Assembly (NCBI GenBank): GCA_900549475.1
Contig: UROF01000010.1
Span: 1 to 64,000, forward strand
Reading direction: 5' to 3'
Length of the DNA stretch: 64,000 bases
DNA from: an uncultured Eubacteriales bacterium
Lineage (GTDB): Bacteria; Bacillota; Clostridia; Oscillospirales; Oscillospiraceae
Positions 40,464-50,246 of this stretch are shown one piece after another; positions within the stretch are counted from its first letter, which is position 1, and every line of letters starts with the position of its first letter. The position numbers were made by a program, and so were the translations under genes. The notes below the pieces were generated by a model. The model was given only the letters and a program-made list of their open reading frames with translations, ran no database searches and was not told the origin of the DNA.

Positions 40464-42455
40464 TTAAAAATCCGCCGGCGGCCGGGAACTCTCGTAGAGC
40501 GTTTTAGGCCGTTTGGCGGGTTTAGAGGGGAGTTCCGAAGGCTGGTCACCGGATGGCGGTGTCTTTGGGGCAGGCGCCTGTGGTTTTGCTGGGGAAGCCT
40601 TCGGTTTGGCAGGCGGTTTTTCGGAGGCAGCAGGTGCCTGTCCGGGCAGTTCGGTCACACTGGGTTTCGGCGGTATAGACTGATCCAGTGCTTCCTGCGG
40701 CTGGGTTGGCACCTGTTCGGAATGATATTGCTGGATACTGGTGCGCTCACACTCCTTGGCATAGGGATGCTCTGTGAAGTCGAACTTCTTGGCCCGAAAC
40801 ACCTTCTGGCCGCGGATGATGATGAGCAGTTCATCATTGGGCAGGCGGAGCACTTCATCCGGGGTCAGTACACGCCGTCTGCCGATGCCCTCGGTATAGC
40901 GGTATTGCGGGATGACCTGCGCCAGAGCGAGGCTCTGCCGGGTGGTCATAGTGGAGTTTACCTCCACCGTCATGTCCCCGCTGCGGGCGCTGAAATACTC
41001 CGCCGTCACATCGTCGGTGGCACCCAGCAGAATCTGGGTGTCGGCGTTACCCAGCAGTTCTGCCCATAGGTTATTTGGATAGCGGTTTTGAAGCTGAGGC
41101 AAGCTTTGAGAACACATCAAAATTTGCAACATTCTCGACCTGATTGTTGACAATCTGCGGCCGAAGTCCTTTATAGACCCTATATTATTCATCTCATCCA
41201 GTATTATGTTAACTGGTATCTTACAGCGCTGTTCCGGGGTGCTGTCGGCGTAGCGCACGAGTTTGATGAACAGGAATGCGAAGAACAGGGCTGACAGAAA
41301 TTCCAGAGACGAGTTCTGGTCGTCCAGGATGATGAAGTAGGCGCACTTGTTCCAGCCTGGCTCGGACAGGTCAATGTCGGAACTGCGGGTGATCCGCCGC
41401 ACAGCCTCACTTTGCAGCACCTGAAGTCTGGTGCCGAGACCCAGTACGATCCCGGCGCGCACGGTGTCGCTGGCCTGGCTGAACAGGCTATACGGCCCCT
41501 TGGCCGGATGTCCGATGGGGAGCCGGTCAAAGAGCATGGTGAGTTGTTTCTCCGTGTGCTGGGTGAGCATCTGATAGACGGCGGCCAGGTTCCGCTCCTC
41601 CGGTGTCCGGGTGCTGTCCAGATCCACATAGAGGATCAGGCTCTTGAGCAGATTGCTCTCACCGTTATCCCAGAAGTGGTCACCCTTCTCGTCGCCCTTC
41701 GTGTTGGAGATGATCACATCAGTGAGGATCTGGGCCATGAGGGTATCACCGCCCAAGTCGAACATGCAGTTCCAGGAGTCGCTGTACTCCGGCTGCAGAA
41801 GGTTATAGACCCGAACCTTATAGCCGTGCTTTTTGAACAGTTCCGCCGTGTCTGCGAACATCTCCGACTTCGGATCCGCGACTACCACCGACTCCCCCCG
41901 CCGAATGCTCTGGAACAGGGCAGGACGAATCACGCCCCTGGACTTCCTGGTGCCGCTGGCGCCGAACACCGCGATGTGTTTATTGAGTCGGGTGTCCTCC
42001 GGCAGGCAGATGACCGAGCCGCGCTCCGTCTTGCCCAGGATGATTCCCTTCGCCCGCTCGGGGCTGGCTACCTCCAGGACGGAGCGCATCTCCTTCTCGT
42101 TCATCCACCCAGAAGTGCCGTAGGTGCCCCGCTTGCTTCGGGTGAAATTGCGAGGGTCATAGTCGTTGCTCCCAAACCGATTCTGGAGCCGGACAAATGC
42201 GAACAGGCCGCCTGCCAACACCGCCGTAAAGAGGGTGCATTTTATGCCGCTCCCCGTCAGGGCGCTGCGCCAGCACACAAGGGGTGAGAAGTAGATGGCG
42301 CCCATGGTGGCCTTGCCGGTCATGCCGCCGGCGGCCAGCCACTTTTGGTAGCCTATCGTAAGTTGGTTGATAAGGCCGCCCAGATAGAGCAAAGCCGCCA
42401 TACCCAGTATGACGGCGAGTGCAATCCCTACTGCACGAACAGACCTATTTTTCAT
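40464..42455 (-). CDS. VirD4/TraG-type conjugative coupling ATPase
   Basis: The 663-residue protein has two N-terminal membrane helices (about 10-30 and 70-90). A TraG/VirD4 ATPase follows with the Walker A variant GASGTRKSR (about residue 150; the usual GxGKS/T glycine is changed to R), Walker B NIILDEMNNIG (~385) and a late motif SQSLPQLQNRYP. The C-terminal ~90 residues are Pro/Lys-rich. Coupling proteins bring DNA-relaxase complexes to a type IV secretion channel. Neither relaxase nor VirB4 is in the window. The ATG at 42455 overlaps the upstream gene region. Confidence 0.9.
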   Translation of the reverse strand: MKNRSVRAVGIALAVILGMAALLYLGGLINQLTIGYQKWLAAGGMTGKATMGAIYFSPLVCWRSALTGSGIKCTLFTAVLAGGLFAFVRLQNRFGSNDYDPRNFTRSKRGTYGTSGWMNEKEMRSVLEVASPERAKGIILGKTERGSVICLPEDTRLNKHIAVFGASGTRKSRGVIRPALFQSIRRGESVVVADPKSEMFADTAELFKKHGYKVRVYNLLQPEYSDSWNCMFDLGGDTLMAQILTDVIISNTKGDEKGDHFWDNGESNLLKSLILYVDLDSTRTPEERNLAAVYQMLTQHTEKQLTMLFDRLPIGHPAKGPYSLFSQASDTVRAGIVLGLGTRLQVLQSEAVRRITRSSDIDLSEPGWNKCAYFIILDDQNSSLEFLSALFFAFLFIKLVRYADSTPEQRCKIPVNIILDEMNNIGSIKDFGRRLSTIRSRMLQILMCSQSLPQLQNRYPNNLWAELLGNADTQILLGATDDVTAEYFSARSGDMTVEVNSTMTTRQSLALAQVIPQYRYTEGIGRRRVLTPDEVLRLPNDELLIIIRGQKVFRAKKFDFTEHPYAKECERTSIQQYHSEQVPTQPQEALDQSIPPKPSVTELPGQAPAASEKPPAKPKASPAKPQAPAPKTPPSGDQPSELPSKPAKRPKTLYESSRPPADF

Positions 42456-42459
42456 CGCA

Positions 42460-43620
42460 TCAACTCCCTTCGTCTGCCATCTCCCCTCCTCCAATCCCGA
42501 GTGCTTCTTCCAAATCCGGCATGCTGATCTCCCGCAACTGTGCCCGACCGCCCATATACTGATCCACAAACTGACTTTGCCAGGGATAACACAGGATCTC
42601 GTATGGGGCGGCGCTGTGCTCCAGCGCTTGCCTCACCCGCATCAGGCGGGCGATGTCACCGTCCAGGTGGGAGAGGATCAGGGTGTCCCCATTCTGCGCG
42701 TCGTACTCCATCACGCCGGGCATTGTTACACGCATCCCCTCGGGGAACACGGCTGTGAGCACCTGCTCATGCCAGTCTGGGAGCGTCAGGATGCGGAGGA
42801 GCCGGGTTCCCTGCTCCGTCATGGGGATAAAATGCACATGGGGATAGATCCGGTCGAAACGCAGCTCCATTCGTCTGCTCTTGTCAGACTCCAACAGGGT
42901 CTGCAGCGCCAGATCCATGTGTTCTCCCAGAAGGATGGCATGGTCTGCCCGGGCGGGGCCTGCATTCATGCGGGCCAGTTCCTCCAGATGTCTGGCGGTC
43001 TTAAACTCGCCCATACCACTCCACTTCATCACAGCGTCCCTTGTGTTGTAGACAGCGTAACAAAACCCTGGGCAGAACAACGCACCAGTCAGGCGGGTGA
43101 AGATGGTCTTGTTCATCTCAGTGTTGTCCAGTTGCTTGACGGATTTTGCCGTATAAAAGCAGGCACATTCCGGCACAACCTGCCGAATCGCCTGTTTCTG
43201 AAGGGGCGGCAACAAGAAGGGACGCATCTCCACGCCGGCTCCCATACAGACCGCCACTGATTCCGCAACGCGTTGATTCCTTTCCACATGGCTTGCGCTT
43301 CCAGAGAAACGGTGTCCGCCGGTGGCTGTCAGATACCAGTCGAGGGCTGCCGGGTGGAGGGTCTGCAGGAGAGGCAGGGCACTCTTATAGAGCCGGATTG
43401 TCCGTCTGTTCCCCTTTCCGCTGGTGGTGAGCATTTTGCAGGAGCCGAGGTCTGCCCCGGCGGGAGTTCGGAAGTGCTGCACCACTTCCAACCTTCTGAC
43501 CAGTTCCTCCAGCGTCCGAATACTCCCCAGCAGATGCAGGGAGCGATGTGGGTATTCCCCGCAGATGGCCAGCAGAAGCAACAGACGGTAGGCGTGGCTG
43601 CCGGGCCGGAGTGTGATCAT
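42460..43620 (-). CDS. Replication-relaxation-like mobile-element protein
   Basis: The 386-residue protein has an N-terminal winged-helix-like region (about 1-75; YRLLLLLAICGEYPHRSLHLL) and a longer C-terminal domain. It resembles the 'replication-relaxation' DNA-binding proteins found beside TraG genes in Firmicute elements. I chose the ATG at 43620 because it overlaps the stop of the 64-residue gene (ATGA); the longer frame is that upstream gene's shadow. Exact function is unknown. Confidence 0.65.
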   Translation of the reverse strand: MITLRPGSHAYRLLLLLAICGEYPHRSLHLLGSIRTLEELVRRLEVVQHFRTPAGADLGSCKMLTTSGKGNRRTIRLYKSALPLLQTLHPAALDWYLTATGGHRFSGSASHVERNQRVAESVAVCMGAGVEMRPFLLPPLQKQAIRQVVPECACFYTAKSVKQLDNTEMNKTIFTRLTGALFCPGFCYAVYNTRDAVMKWSGMGEFKTARHLEELARMNAGPARADHAILLGEHMDLALQTLLESDKSRRMELRFDRIYPHVHFIPMTEQGTRLLRILTLPDWHEQVLTAVFPEGMRVTMPGVMEYDAQNGDTLILSHLDGDIARLMRVRQALEHSAAPYEILCYPWQSQFVDQYMGGRAQLREISMPDLEEALGIGGGEMADEGS

Positions 43621-43811
43621 TTGGACTGCCCGGGGGCATCGGGATTTAAGGCATGGCTGTTTCTCTCTTTGCCGCAAATTGTCTCCCGGTCGCGCTTGGA
43701 AACCCCTGTCTTTTCGGGAATCTTCCGATGTTTCGGAAGTACGTGCGCCTTCGGCCCGGAAACGAGCTTAAAATCCCGTATTTTTTTAGTCCCATATTTC
43801 GCTCGTTTCAT
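43617..43811 (-). CDS. Small basic protein, unknown
   Basis: The 64-residue, lysine/arginine-rich protein has no recognisable domain. Support comes from GGAGG 9 nt before its ATG and from four-nt translational coupling to the next gene. It overlaps the end of the DUF6100-like gene by 26 nt. Confidence 0.6.
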   Translation of the reverse strand: MKRAKYGTKKIRDFKLVSGPKAHVLPKHRKIPEKTGVSKRDRETICGKERNSHALNPDAPGQSK

Positions 43812-44475
43812 ATAGCATCTCCTCCTTCAAATCGTCTGCCTGCGCCGCTGCCAGCCACTCCGGGAACCGGCTCGCGGGCACTACATACACCTCTGTGCAG
43901 TCCACCTCTCCGGCGGCGCTGCAGTAGTAGTGGGCGCACCGCCGGGGGGCGTCATCCGGCATCAGATAGAGTGTAACGATGTCGGTCACCATGTTGACCT
44001 CAATGTTGTCATGGTCACGGTAGGCCCGCTCCGGCCGGTCGTGCTGATACACATGCCGGTAAGCCAGCACACAACTGCGGTAGAGCGCCGGCGGTTTGCC
44101 GTCGAAATAGCGGCGCAGCGCGGGATAGAGATACTGCTGGATGTAGATGGGCGAGCCCGTCCCCTTCTTCGGAAGGAGCGCGGGGATCTTCAGCAGGAAC
44201 CAGCCTCGCTTAGCATAGCCCATCTCAACGGGCACGGTATCCAGCAGCATCTGCTCTGTCAGTTCCGCAGCCTTTGGGTGCCCGGTGTAGGCTGGAAGCA
44301 CCCGTGCAAGCAGAGCCAGTTTCTCCACCTCAGCAGAGAAGGCGAATGCAGACCCGAAAGCGCCCGCCATGTCCTCCCGCTCCAAGAGGCGCCGTGTGCG
44401 GGCAAGTTCCATGGCCGCTCGCTCCATCCGGCGCTCAGCCCCGGACAAAGCCCGCCCAAAATCAGACTGCGCCAT
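43786..44475 (-). CDS. DUF6100-like mobile-element protein
   Basis: The 229-residue protein has a helical N-terminus (about 1-75) and a mixed C-terminal domain with HDRPERAYRDHDNIEVN and YYCSAAGEVDCTEVYVVPAS segments. I associate it with the DUF6100 family of conjugative elements, moderately surely. The ATG at 44475 has GAGGG 8 nt upstream and lies inside the end of the DUF5697-like gene (14-nt overlap). Function unknown. Confidence 0.65.
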   Translation of the reverse strand: MAQSDFGRALSGAERRMERAAMELARTRRLLEREDMAGAFGSAFAFSAEVEKLALLARVLPAYTGHPKAAELTEQMLLDTVPVEMGYAKRGWFLLKIPALLPKKGTGSPIYIQQYLYPALRRYFDGKPPALYRSCVLAYRHVYQHDRPERAYRDHDNIEVNMVTDIVTLYLMPDDAPRRCAHYYCSAAGEVDCTEVYVVPASRFPEWLAAAQADDLKEEMLYETSEIWD

Positions 44476-45004
44476 CTCGGCTACCCTCGCTCTCTGTGTA
44501 AAAGCGCACATCGGGTACCTCCTGACCGTTGTAGTCCACCGTGGCAAATAGACACGGGACGTTCGGCAGCACCAATTCCTGCGCCATGTGGATATGGGGT
44601 AGGACAAAGATGTATCGCAGATCCTCTTGTGGCTGGAGCAGACGGGCAAGATGCTGCTCCCCGTCGTAGAGCACCACAATCTCATAACCGATGTCCTCTT
44701 TGAGAAAGAAAATTTGGGACGGATAGGTCGCTGGATAGTGAGCCATAGGCTCCACCTTGTCAATGAACTGCAAAAGCACCCATACCGCCAGGATCATACG
44801 CTGGTCTGGCTGGCACATGGGGTCCACGCCCAAATAGTACCCGCCGGAAATGTCATAGAGCAGCACATCCCGTTTCAGGCCCCGGATGATCTTCTCTGCC
44901 GTCTGGGGCGGCTTATCCTTCAGCATGCGGATTACCTGCGTCTTAGTAAGCGCTCCATACTCCGTCAGCCAATGGACAATGAATTGTTCCTCCTGCAGCA
45001 GCAT
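44462..45004 (-). CDS. DUF5697-like mobile-element protein
   Basis: The 180-residue protein begins with a winged-helix-like region (about residues 5-60; FIVHWLTEYGALTKTQVIRML) and continues into a domain with ligand- or nuclease-like beta strands. It fits DUF5697 proteins seen beside TraG genes. The start overlaps the tail of the giant adhesin fusion by 40 nt, which suggests that the HD-GYP part originally preceded it as a separate gene. Function unknown. Confidence 0.65.
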   Translation of the reverse strand: MLLQEEQFIVHWLTEYGALTKTQVIRMLKDKPPQTAEKIIRGLKRDVLLYDISGGYYLGVDPMCQPDQRMILAVWVLLQFIDKVEPMAHYPATYPSQIFFLKEDIGYEIVVLYDGEQHLARLLQPQEDLRYIFVLPHIHMAQELVLPNVPCLFATVDYNGQEVPDVRFYTESEGSRDGAV

Positions 45005-48000
45005 GGGCCGGTCACCTCTCTTCCTCTGTGCGCATATTCAGCAGGAATGCGTATTTCGTTTCTTATGCGTGTTCCCTCACGGTATAAAGCCAAGGCCTGC
45101 GGGAGATGCTCCAGCAGCAGTCCTACAAATTTAGCGTCCAGTTTCACGCCGGCGAGGCTGGATAGATGACCACAGGTGCGACGGACGCTCCACGGCCGCT
45201 TATAGGGACGGGGCGAGAGCAGGGCGTCAAAGACATCGGCTACTGCAACCAGTTTCGCATGGGGGTGGATCTCACCTTCACGCAGGCCCAGATAACCGCT
45301 GCCGTCAAGACGCTCATGGTGCTGGAGCGCCACGGCTGAGGCGGTTCGCATGACGTCATGCGTATGGATCAGGATACTGGAGATGTAGCCGTTTTCGTCT
45401 GGCACATACTCGCCGGTGCTGGTCGTCACTTTGAACGTGACACCTTCCAGAGGTTCACCGGTGAGGGAATCCCGCTTGTCGATGATGAGCGATCCTGCCT
45501 TAGAGTTGGTGATGACCACCGTCTGGGTATCGCCGCCCTCCCCGATGACCACATTGGTGGATGCCTGATCCATAACATATCCGGACGGGCTCCGGATCTC
45601 CGAAATGACGTATGCGCCGGGTGCCAGATTGGTGATGTGGATCTCGCCCGCCGAATCGGTAGTAAAAATTCCGTTTTGGGTCAATGTGGAGTCTCCAATG
45701 ACTCCATCCAGGCCCACCTCGCAGCCGGCAGCTGTAGTCACCCGGAATTGAGCCCCGGCCAGCGGCTGTCCCGTGGAACGATCCTGTTTCTGAATGATCA
45801 GCTCACCTTTGGGCTGGTTCTTGAAAGTTAGGCTGACCGTTCTGCCCTCTTTGATCTGCATTGTCTGAGACTGGGTATCAATGAGGAATCCCGGAGGGGC
45901 CTGGGTCTCCGTCACCACCACGCTCTTGCCGGGGGCCAGTCCCTCAATCCGGATCTCGCCGTTTTCATCGGTCCGATAGATGCCATTGGAGTCCCCAATC
46001 AGGGTGCCATCCGCGTAGGTAATCTTGAATTCCGCATCCGGCAGTGTGATAGAGGGATTGACAGAACAAACCTTCCGGACAAGCAGGATACCATCCGGCA
46101 TATTCTCAAATCGGACGGTGATGACACTTTGCTCACCACTGTCCGCCAGGTAGACCGTTTCAGAGGACTGGATGATGCTGTAACCATCTGCCGGATCTAC
46201 TTCTTCCAGAATATACGTCCCAGCGGTGAGGCCGGTCCAAATGGCGGTTCCGTTCTTTCCGGTCACTTTCTGGCCAATGACAGTCCCGCCCGTTCCGCTG
46301 GTGCCGCCAAGGAACCTCAACTGGAAAGTGGCTCCGGCCAGGGCCTCGCCGGTGACGCTGTCATATTTCTCTACAATAATTGCGTTGAGGGGGACGTTTT
46401 CAAATTGCACCGTCTTGCTCTCGCCGCCGTGGAGGATAACTGTCTGCTTGGTGGGTTCCTTGAGCTGGAATCCAGGGGCGGGCGCCACCTCCTCGATGGT
46501 GAACTCGCCGGGGTACAGTCGCTGGCCCTGCGCATGGAGCTTGATCTCGCCGTTGGCGTCGGTGGTGATCTCCCCGAAGTCATAGGACTCAGGCGCGTCA
46601 GCGGCCTCGCCAGTGGAGGTGTACGTCACATGAAAACGCGCCCCCTCGACGGGAGCGCCGGCGACGCTGTCCACTTTATAGATTGTGAGTTCAGGTGCCT
46701 TATGGTCCTTGAACATCACCTCTTTTTCATCACAGGCATTGAGGGTGATGGTCTGCACTCTGTCGGCATCCTTGTCTGGGAGATAGTAAGGCGCCGGGAC
46801 GGACAATTCTGTGATCTGATAGGTGCCTGGCTGTACCCGAAGGGTGACAGTTCCGTCCTGGCCGGTGGTCACGTCATGCTGATAATCACCGTCAATTGCC
46901 TCAATCCGGAACACGGTGCCGGGTATCGGGGTGATGGAGTCCGCAGCGTCTACTTTAGCGATGGTGAGTTGGGGCTGCTTGAGGTTATCAAAAATCAGCT
47001 GACGGTTGTCGCCAGGGCCCAGCCAGATGGTTTGGGTCGGCTCTGCTGCCACTACATAGGGGTCCGGTACGGAGATCTCAGTCACTTCATAACTATCAAC
47101 AGGGAGACCAGTCAGGGCGGCTGTCCCATCCGGCCCGGTGGTCACGTCTGTGTGGTAGCCATGGTGGATGCCCTTGACCTCGAACACCGCGCCGGGAACC
47201 ACTTTCCCGGTCTGCCCGTCCCGCTTGAGGATGGTGAGGGTCGGCAGCATCTGATCCACCGCCGTGACCGTGACGGTGCCGCCGCCGTCCACGGTGGCCT
47301 GATCCACATGGGCGATGACCGGCTGCTGCAGTTTGGCATAAGGAGCCGGTACGGATACCTCGAAAAAGGCGTACATCCCCTCGGTGACGTTGGGAACGAT
47401 GATGCTGCCATCCGCGTCGGTGGCTTCCGTGGCAATCACCTGTCCGTCCTTGACAACATTGAACACAGCGCCCTCAATGGGATTGTCCGAGTCATCCAAC
47501 TTGATTAGCTGAACTTTGACCTTGGCATCGTTTTCAAAAATCAGATCAACATCATGCTTGCCATCCCAGTAGAACTCCTGACGAACCTTATCGGGATCGC
47601 TGCTGGTGGTGTACCCACTCGGTGGAGTAAGCTCTGTCGCAACAAATGACCCAATAGGCATAGCGTCCCAGGGAACGTCCTCAAGGTAGCCCCCTTCGCC
47701 GGTGATGTAGGTGCCCGTGAACTCGTTGTCCACGCCCTCGATCTTGATGACCGCGCCGGCCAGGCCCTTGGTGGGGTCGTCCGCATCGACTTTGCGGATG
47801 GATCCCTCGCTGGTGACGACCGGCGTATCCGTAAATGTGACGACTACGGTCTCCCCGTTGGAATCGGGCAAAACCACATACTGAGGGCCGGGATTGTCGA
47901 TTTGGTAATCTTCCGGCGGGTCCAGTTCCGTCACCGAGTAGGTAGAAGCCTCAAGGTTTGTGAGCGTGACGGTGCCGTCACGCCCGGTAACGACTTCCTT

Positions 48001-48831
48001 CTCAAAGGTCCCATTTGCGTTTTGCACCAGGAAACGGGCGCCAGGGAGCGCAAGATTGGGATTGGTCGCATCCACCTTTTTGATGGTGAACTGATACCGC
48101 TCCCGGGTAACGGTCAGGTCGCCAATAATGATGCCCTGAACATCGTAAGCCGGGTGCTGGGCGGTGCCGGGTCCAGCGTAGTCGTATTCATAGACGGTGC
48201 AGTCGCCCCACACCCCCTGGGCACCAAGATCCAGGATGTACTGTGCGCGATCCCGCAGTGTAGTTCCGTCTACAACGTCATCAATGCTGGAGTAACTGGT
48301 GTGCTCCAGATTGTTATAGACGTACATGAGCTCCTCCGCACAGGCAGCCACCGGATCGGAGAAGAGGTTTTCCTGATAGCGCCAGACCACCGCCTGCACC
48401 CAGGCGTTCATGGTCCAGGTATAGTCGGAACTCCATGTTTCATCGACACCGAGGGCTTTTGCCTGATCGGTAAAGATGCCTCGGGAGTGGGCGTAGAAAT
48501 AGGCCATCATGGTTTTTACGGTGGGATCGGTGATCTCCCGGGGATTATTCCATTCATGGCCTTCCAGTGACCAGCCCATCCCGCCGCCGTGATCGGCGCA
48601 GAACCCCATGACTGTATCACCATTGAAATCAAATTTCATTTGGTGGAGCCAGCAGGTACTAAGGGCAGCGGACTCATAATAGACACCGTTATGGGTGCAG
48701 TCCTCCATGACGATGGTATTCGGGCCCGCCGCAAAAGCGGTATTGGGCAGGAGTCCGAGCATGCAGATAAGCGCCAGCAGGAAACAAATGAGGCGCTTTG
48801 GCGCAGCAGGAATTTGTTTCAGTTTTTCCAT
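44965..48831 (-). CDS. Thioester/Cna-B repeat adhesin fused in frame to an HD-GYP fragment
   Basis: The 1288-residue protein has a signal peptide (about 1-33). A thioester domain follows (FCADHGGGM with reactive Cys, and the VQAVVW glutamine motif), then about ten Cna-B/SpaA isopeptide repeats with xKxD and TVTEL/E-type motifs. It ought to end with a sortase or membrane anchor. Instead, at about 45360-45385 the frame passes directly into the C-terminal half of a cytosolic HD-GYP domain (HHERLDGSGYL, VADVFDALLSPRPYK), without the catalytic HD pair. The result is a secreted adhesin with no anchor and a misplaced tail: probably a deletion fusion. The ATG at 48831 follows AAAAGGAG. Confidence 0.8.
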   Translation of the reverse strand: MEKLKQIPAAPKRLICFLLALICMLGLLPNTAFAAGPNTIVMEDCTHNGVYYESAALSTCWLHQMKFDFNGDTVMGFCADHGGGMGWSLEGHEWNNPREITDPTVKTMMAYFYAHSRGIFTDQAKALGVDETWSSDYTWTMNAWVQAVVWRYQENLFSDPVAACAEELMYVYNNLEHTSYSSIDDVVDGTTLRDRAQYILDLGAQGVWGDCTVYEYDYAGPGTAQHPAYDVQGIIIGDLTVTRERYQFTIKKVDATNPNLALPGARFLVQNANGTFEKEVVTGRDGTVTLTNLEASTYSVTELDPPEDYQIDNPGPQYVVLPDSNGETVVVTFTDTPVVTSEGSIRKVDADDPTKGLAGAVIKIEGVDNEFTGTYITGEGGYLEDVPWDAMPIGSFVATELTPPSGYTTSSDPDKVRQEFYWDGKHDVDLIFENDAKVKVQLIKLDDSDNPIEGAVFNVVKDGQVIATEATDADGSIIVPNVTEGMYAFFEVSVPAPYAKLQQPVIAHVDQATVDGGGTVTVTAVDQMLPTLTILKRDGQTGKVVPGAVFEVKGIHHGYHTDVTTGPDGTAALTGLPVDSYEVTEISVPDPYVVAAEPTQTIWLGPGDNRQLIFDNLKQPQLTIAKVDAADSITPIPGTVFRIEAIDGDYQHDVTTGQDGTVTLRVQPGTYQITELSVPAPYYLPDKDADRVQTITLNACDEKEVMFKDHKAPELTIYKVDSVAGAPVEGARFHVTYTSTGEAADAPESYDFGEITTDANGEIKLHAQGQRLYPGEFTIEEVAPAPGFQLKEPTKQTVILHGGESKTVQFENVPLNAIIVEKYDSVTGEALAGATFQLRFLGGTSGTGGTVIGQKVTGKNGTAIWTGLTAGTYILEEVDPADGYSIIQSSETVYLADSGEQSVITVRFENMPDGILLVRKVCSVNPSITLPDAEFKITYADGTLIGDSNGIYRTDENGEIRIEGLAPGKSVVVTETQAPPGFLIDTQSQTMQIKEGRTVSLTFKNQPKGELIIQKQDRSTGQPLAGAQFRVTTAAGCEVGLDGVIGDSTLTQNGIFTTDSAGEIHITNLAPGAYVISEIRSPSGYVMDQASTNVVIGEGGDTQTVVITNSKAGSLIIDKRDSLTGEPLEGVTFKVTTSTGEYVPDENGYISSILIHTHDVMRTASAVALQHHERLDGSGYLGLREGEIHPHAKLVAVADVFDALLSPRPYKRPWSVRRTCGHLSSLAGVKLDAKFVGLLLEHLPQALALYREGTRIRNEIRIPAEYAHRGREVTGPCCCRRNNSLSIG

Positions 48832-48867
48832 GCAGATAAACTCCTTTTCTCGAAAATTTTGCATAAA

Positions 48868-48897
48868 AAAGCCTCCCAGCTGTTGCTGGAAGGCTTT
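48868..48897 (-). terminator. Hairpin between surface-protein genes
   Basis: AAAGCCTTCCAGC and its complement (one bulge) surround TGTT-like loop bases. It is followed by T residues on the minus strand and lies between the SLH-CAP stop and the adhesin start. Confidence 0.65.
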
Positions 48898-48911
48898 CCA
48901 CGATTGAGGTA

Positions 48912-50177
48912 CTATGCGTATGGATTGATGGTGCTGGACATTCCGACAAACAGATAGCAGTAGGTCACCCCCTCATGCCGCACGACACCGACGCCTAAGC
49001 TGTCCGCTTTCGGGTCAATCATTGCCCGAAGGTGTCCGGGAGAGTTGACCCAGTTGTTCACTGCAATTCTGGGCACTTCCTCCGGTGCAGCTCCTGTGAA
49101 CACAGTGAGATTGCAGTTAAACCCGTGTGGATACCCGTGTGCGAGAACCAACTCACACTCTTCCTGGCTGTCATGCCAGGTATTACGCCGGGTGGCGTAA
49201 TCCTGTGCTGCATCCATGAGCGACTGTTCGGCTGGAGCCGTGGACAGGCCATATTCCTGCCGGACCTGGTTGACAAGTGCAAGGATCTCTTTTCGGACCT
49301 CCAAATTATCTGCGTAATCGGTTCCGGTTCCGAAATCCGGCCGGTCTCCGACAGCACCGGATACCGTGACCGTGAGATTGCCCTGCTCCCCGTCTGCCGT
49401 AACAGCGAAAACCCTTGCGGAACCGGGCGATTTTGCAACCGCGACCCAATTCCCGGCAATCTGCTCTACCGCAAGGACATCAGGATTACTTGACACCAAT
49501 TCAAGAACCGTATCCGACGGATAAACCATCAGGCCGCTTCGTGTTCCTACCTCCAGGACGTTCCCTTTATAACTGCTGATAGAAACGGTTGCTTCATCTG
49601 CTCCAGCTGATGTTCCCTGGTCGATTCCAGTCAACGTGCGATACAGCATGACCGCAAGATCACCGCGGGAAACAGTTCCCTTAGCCGTCATGGCAGACGT
49701 GATTAGGCCAAGATCACAGGCGACGCTGCAGGCGCTGTTGTAATCCCACATCAAGTCCGGCAGATCCAGATACCGCAGGATCACGGTACAGGCGGCCGCA
49801 GGCGTCACAGGGTCCTCTGCCCCGAAGAGTTCTCCGCCGTACCCAGCCATGAGGCCATGATAGGCGCAGTAGCCGACATACTGCCGGGCCCAGTCAGGGA
49901 CATCCTGAAATTTGCACTGGGCGGCGTAGAAAACACGGTTACTTTCTACCTGCTCAGATCCGCCGTGAATCCGGGCAAGAATCGTGGCCAGATGGGCGCG
50001 AGTCAACGGGGCGACGAAGTTCATATTTCCCTCCCCGTCCCCGACCATGATCCCATGGCTACTTAGGTACTGCGACGCGGTTTTTAGTTCTTCGTTGCTG
50101 CTTTCCGCCGCATACGCCGGCAGAGCAAGAGAAAGCGCAAAGGTGGCAGTGAGCAGCAGGATAGGCAGTTTACGCAT
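48912..50177 (-). CDS. SLH-domain protein with C-terminal CAP domain
   Basis: The 421-residue secreted protein has a signal peptide (1-23), two to three degenerate SLH repeats (about 30-185; e.g. FVAPLTRAHLATILARI, TVSRGDLAVMLYR) for binding secondary cell-wall polymers, and a Big2-like domain (about 195-275). A CAP/SCP domain follows (about 285-420; HDSQEECELVLAHGYPHG, NNWVNSPGHLRAMIDP). CAP proteins of this type are widespread in SLH surface layers; their activity is uncertain. It lies between the sortase and adhesin genes. Confidence 0.85.
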   Translation of the reverse strand: MRKLPILLLTATFALSLALPAYAAESSNEELKTASQYLSSHGIMVGDGEGNMNFVAPLTRAHLATILARIHGGSEQVESNRVFYAAQCKFQDVPDWARQYVGYCAYHGLMAGYGGELFGAEDPVTPAAACTVILRYLDLPDLMWDYNSACSVACDLGLITSAMTAKGTVSRGDLAVMLYRTLTGIDQGTSAGADEATVSISSYKGNVLEVGTRSGLMVYPSDTVLELVSSNPDVLAVEQIAGNWVAVAKSPGSARVFAVTADGEQGNLTVTVSGAVGDRPDFGTGTDYADNLEVRKEILALVNQVRQEYGLSTAPAEQSLMDAAQDYATRRNTWHDSQEECELVLAHGYPHGFNCNLTVFTGAAPEEVPRIAVNNWVNSPGHLRAMIDPKADSLGVGVVRHEGVTYCYLFVGMSSTINPYA

Positions 50178-50246
50178 ACTGATTCCCCCTTTTCTTGATA
50201 TTTGATTTTATTACATCGACAAGGGGGGCAGTTTGCAAAAGGTCAC

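Noticed and set aside
46129..47508. 459-codon plus-strand frame inside the Cna-B adhesin
   Set aside because: It mirrors the repeated Cna-B codons on the opposite strand; no start signal or recognisable domain.
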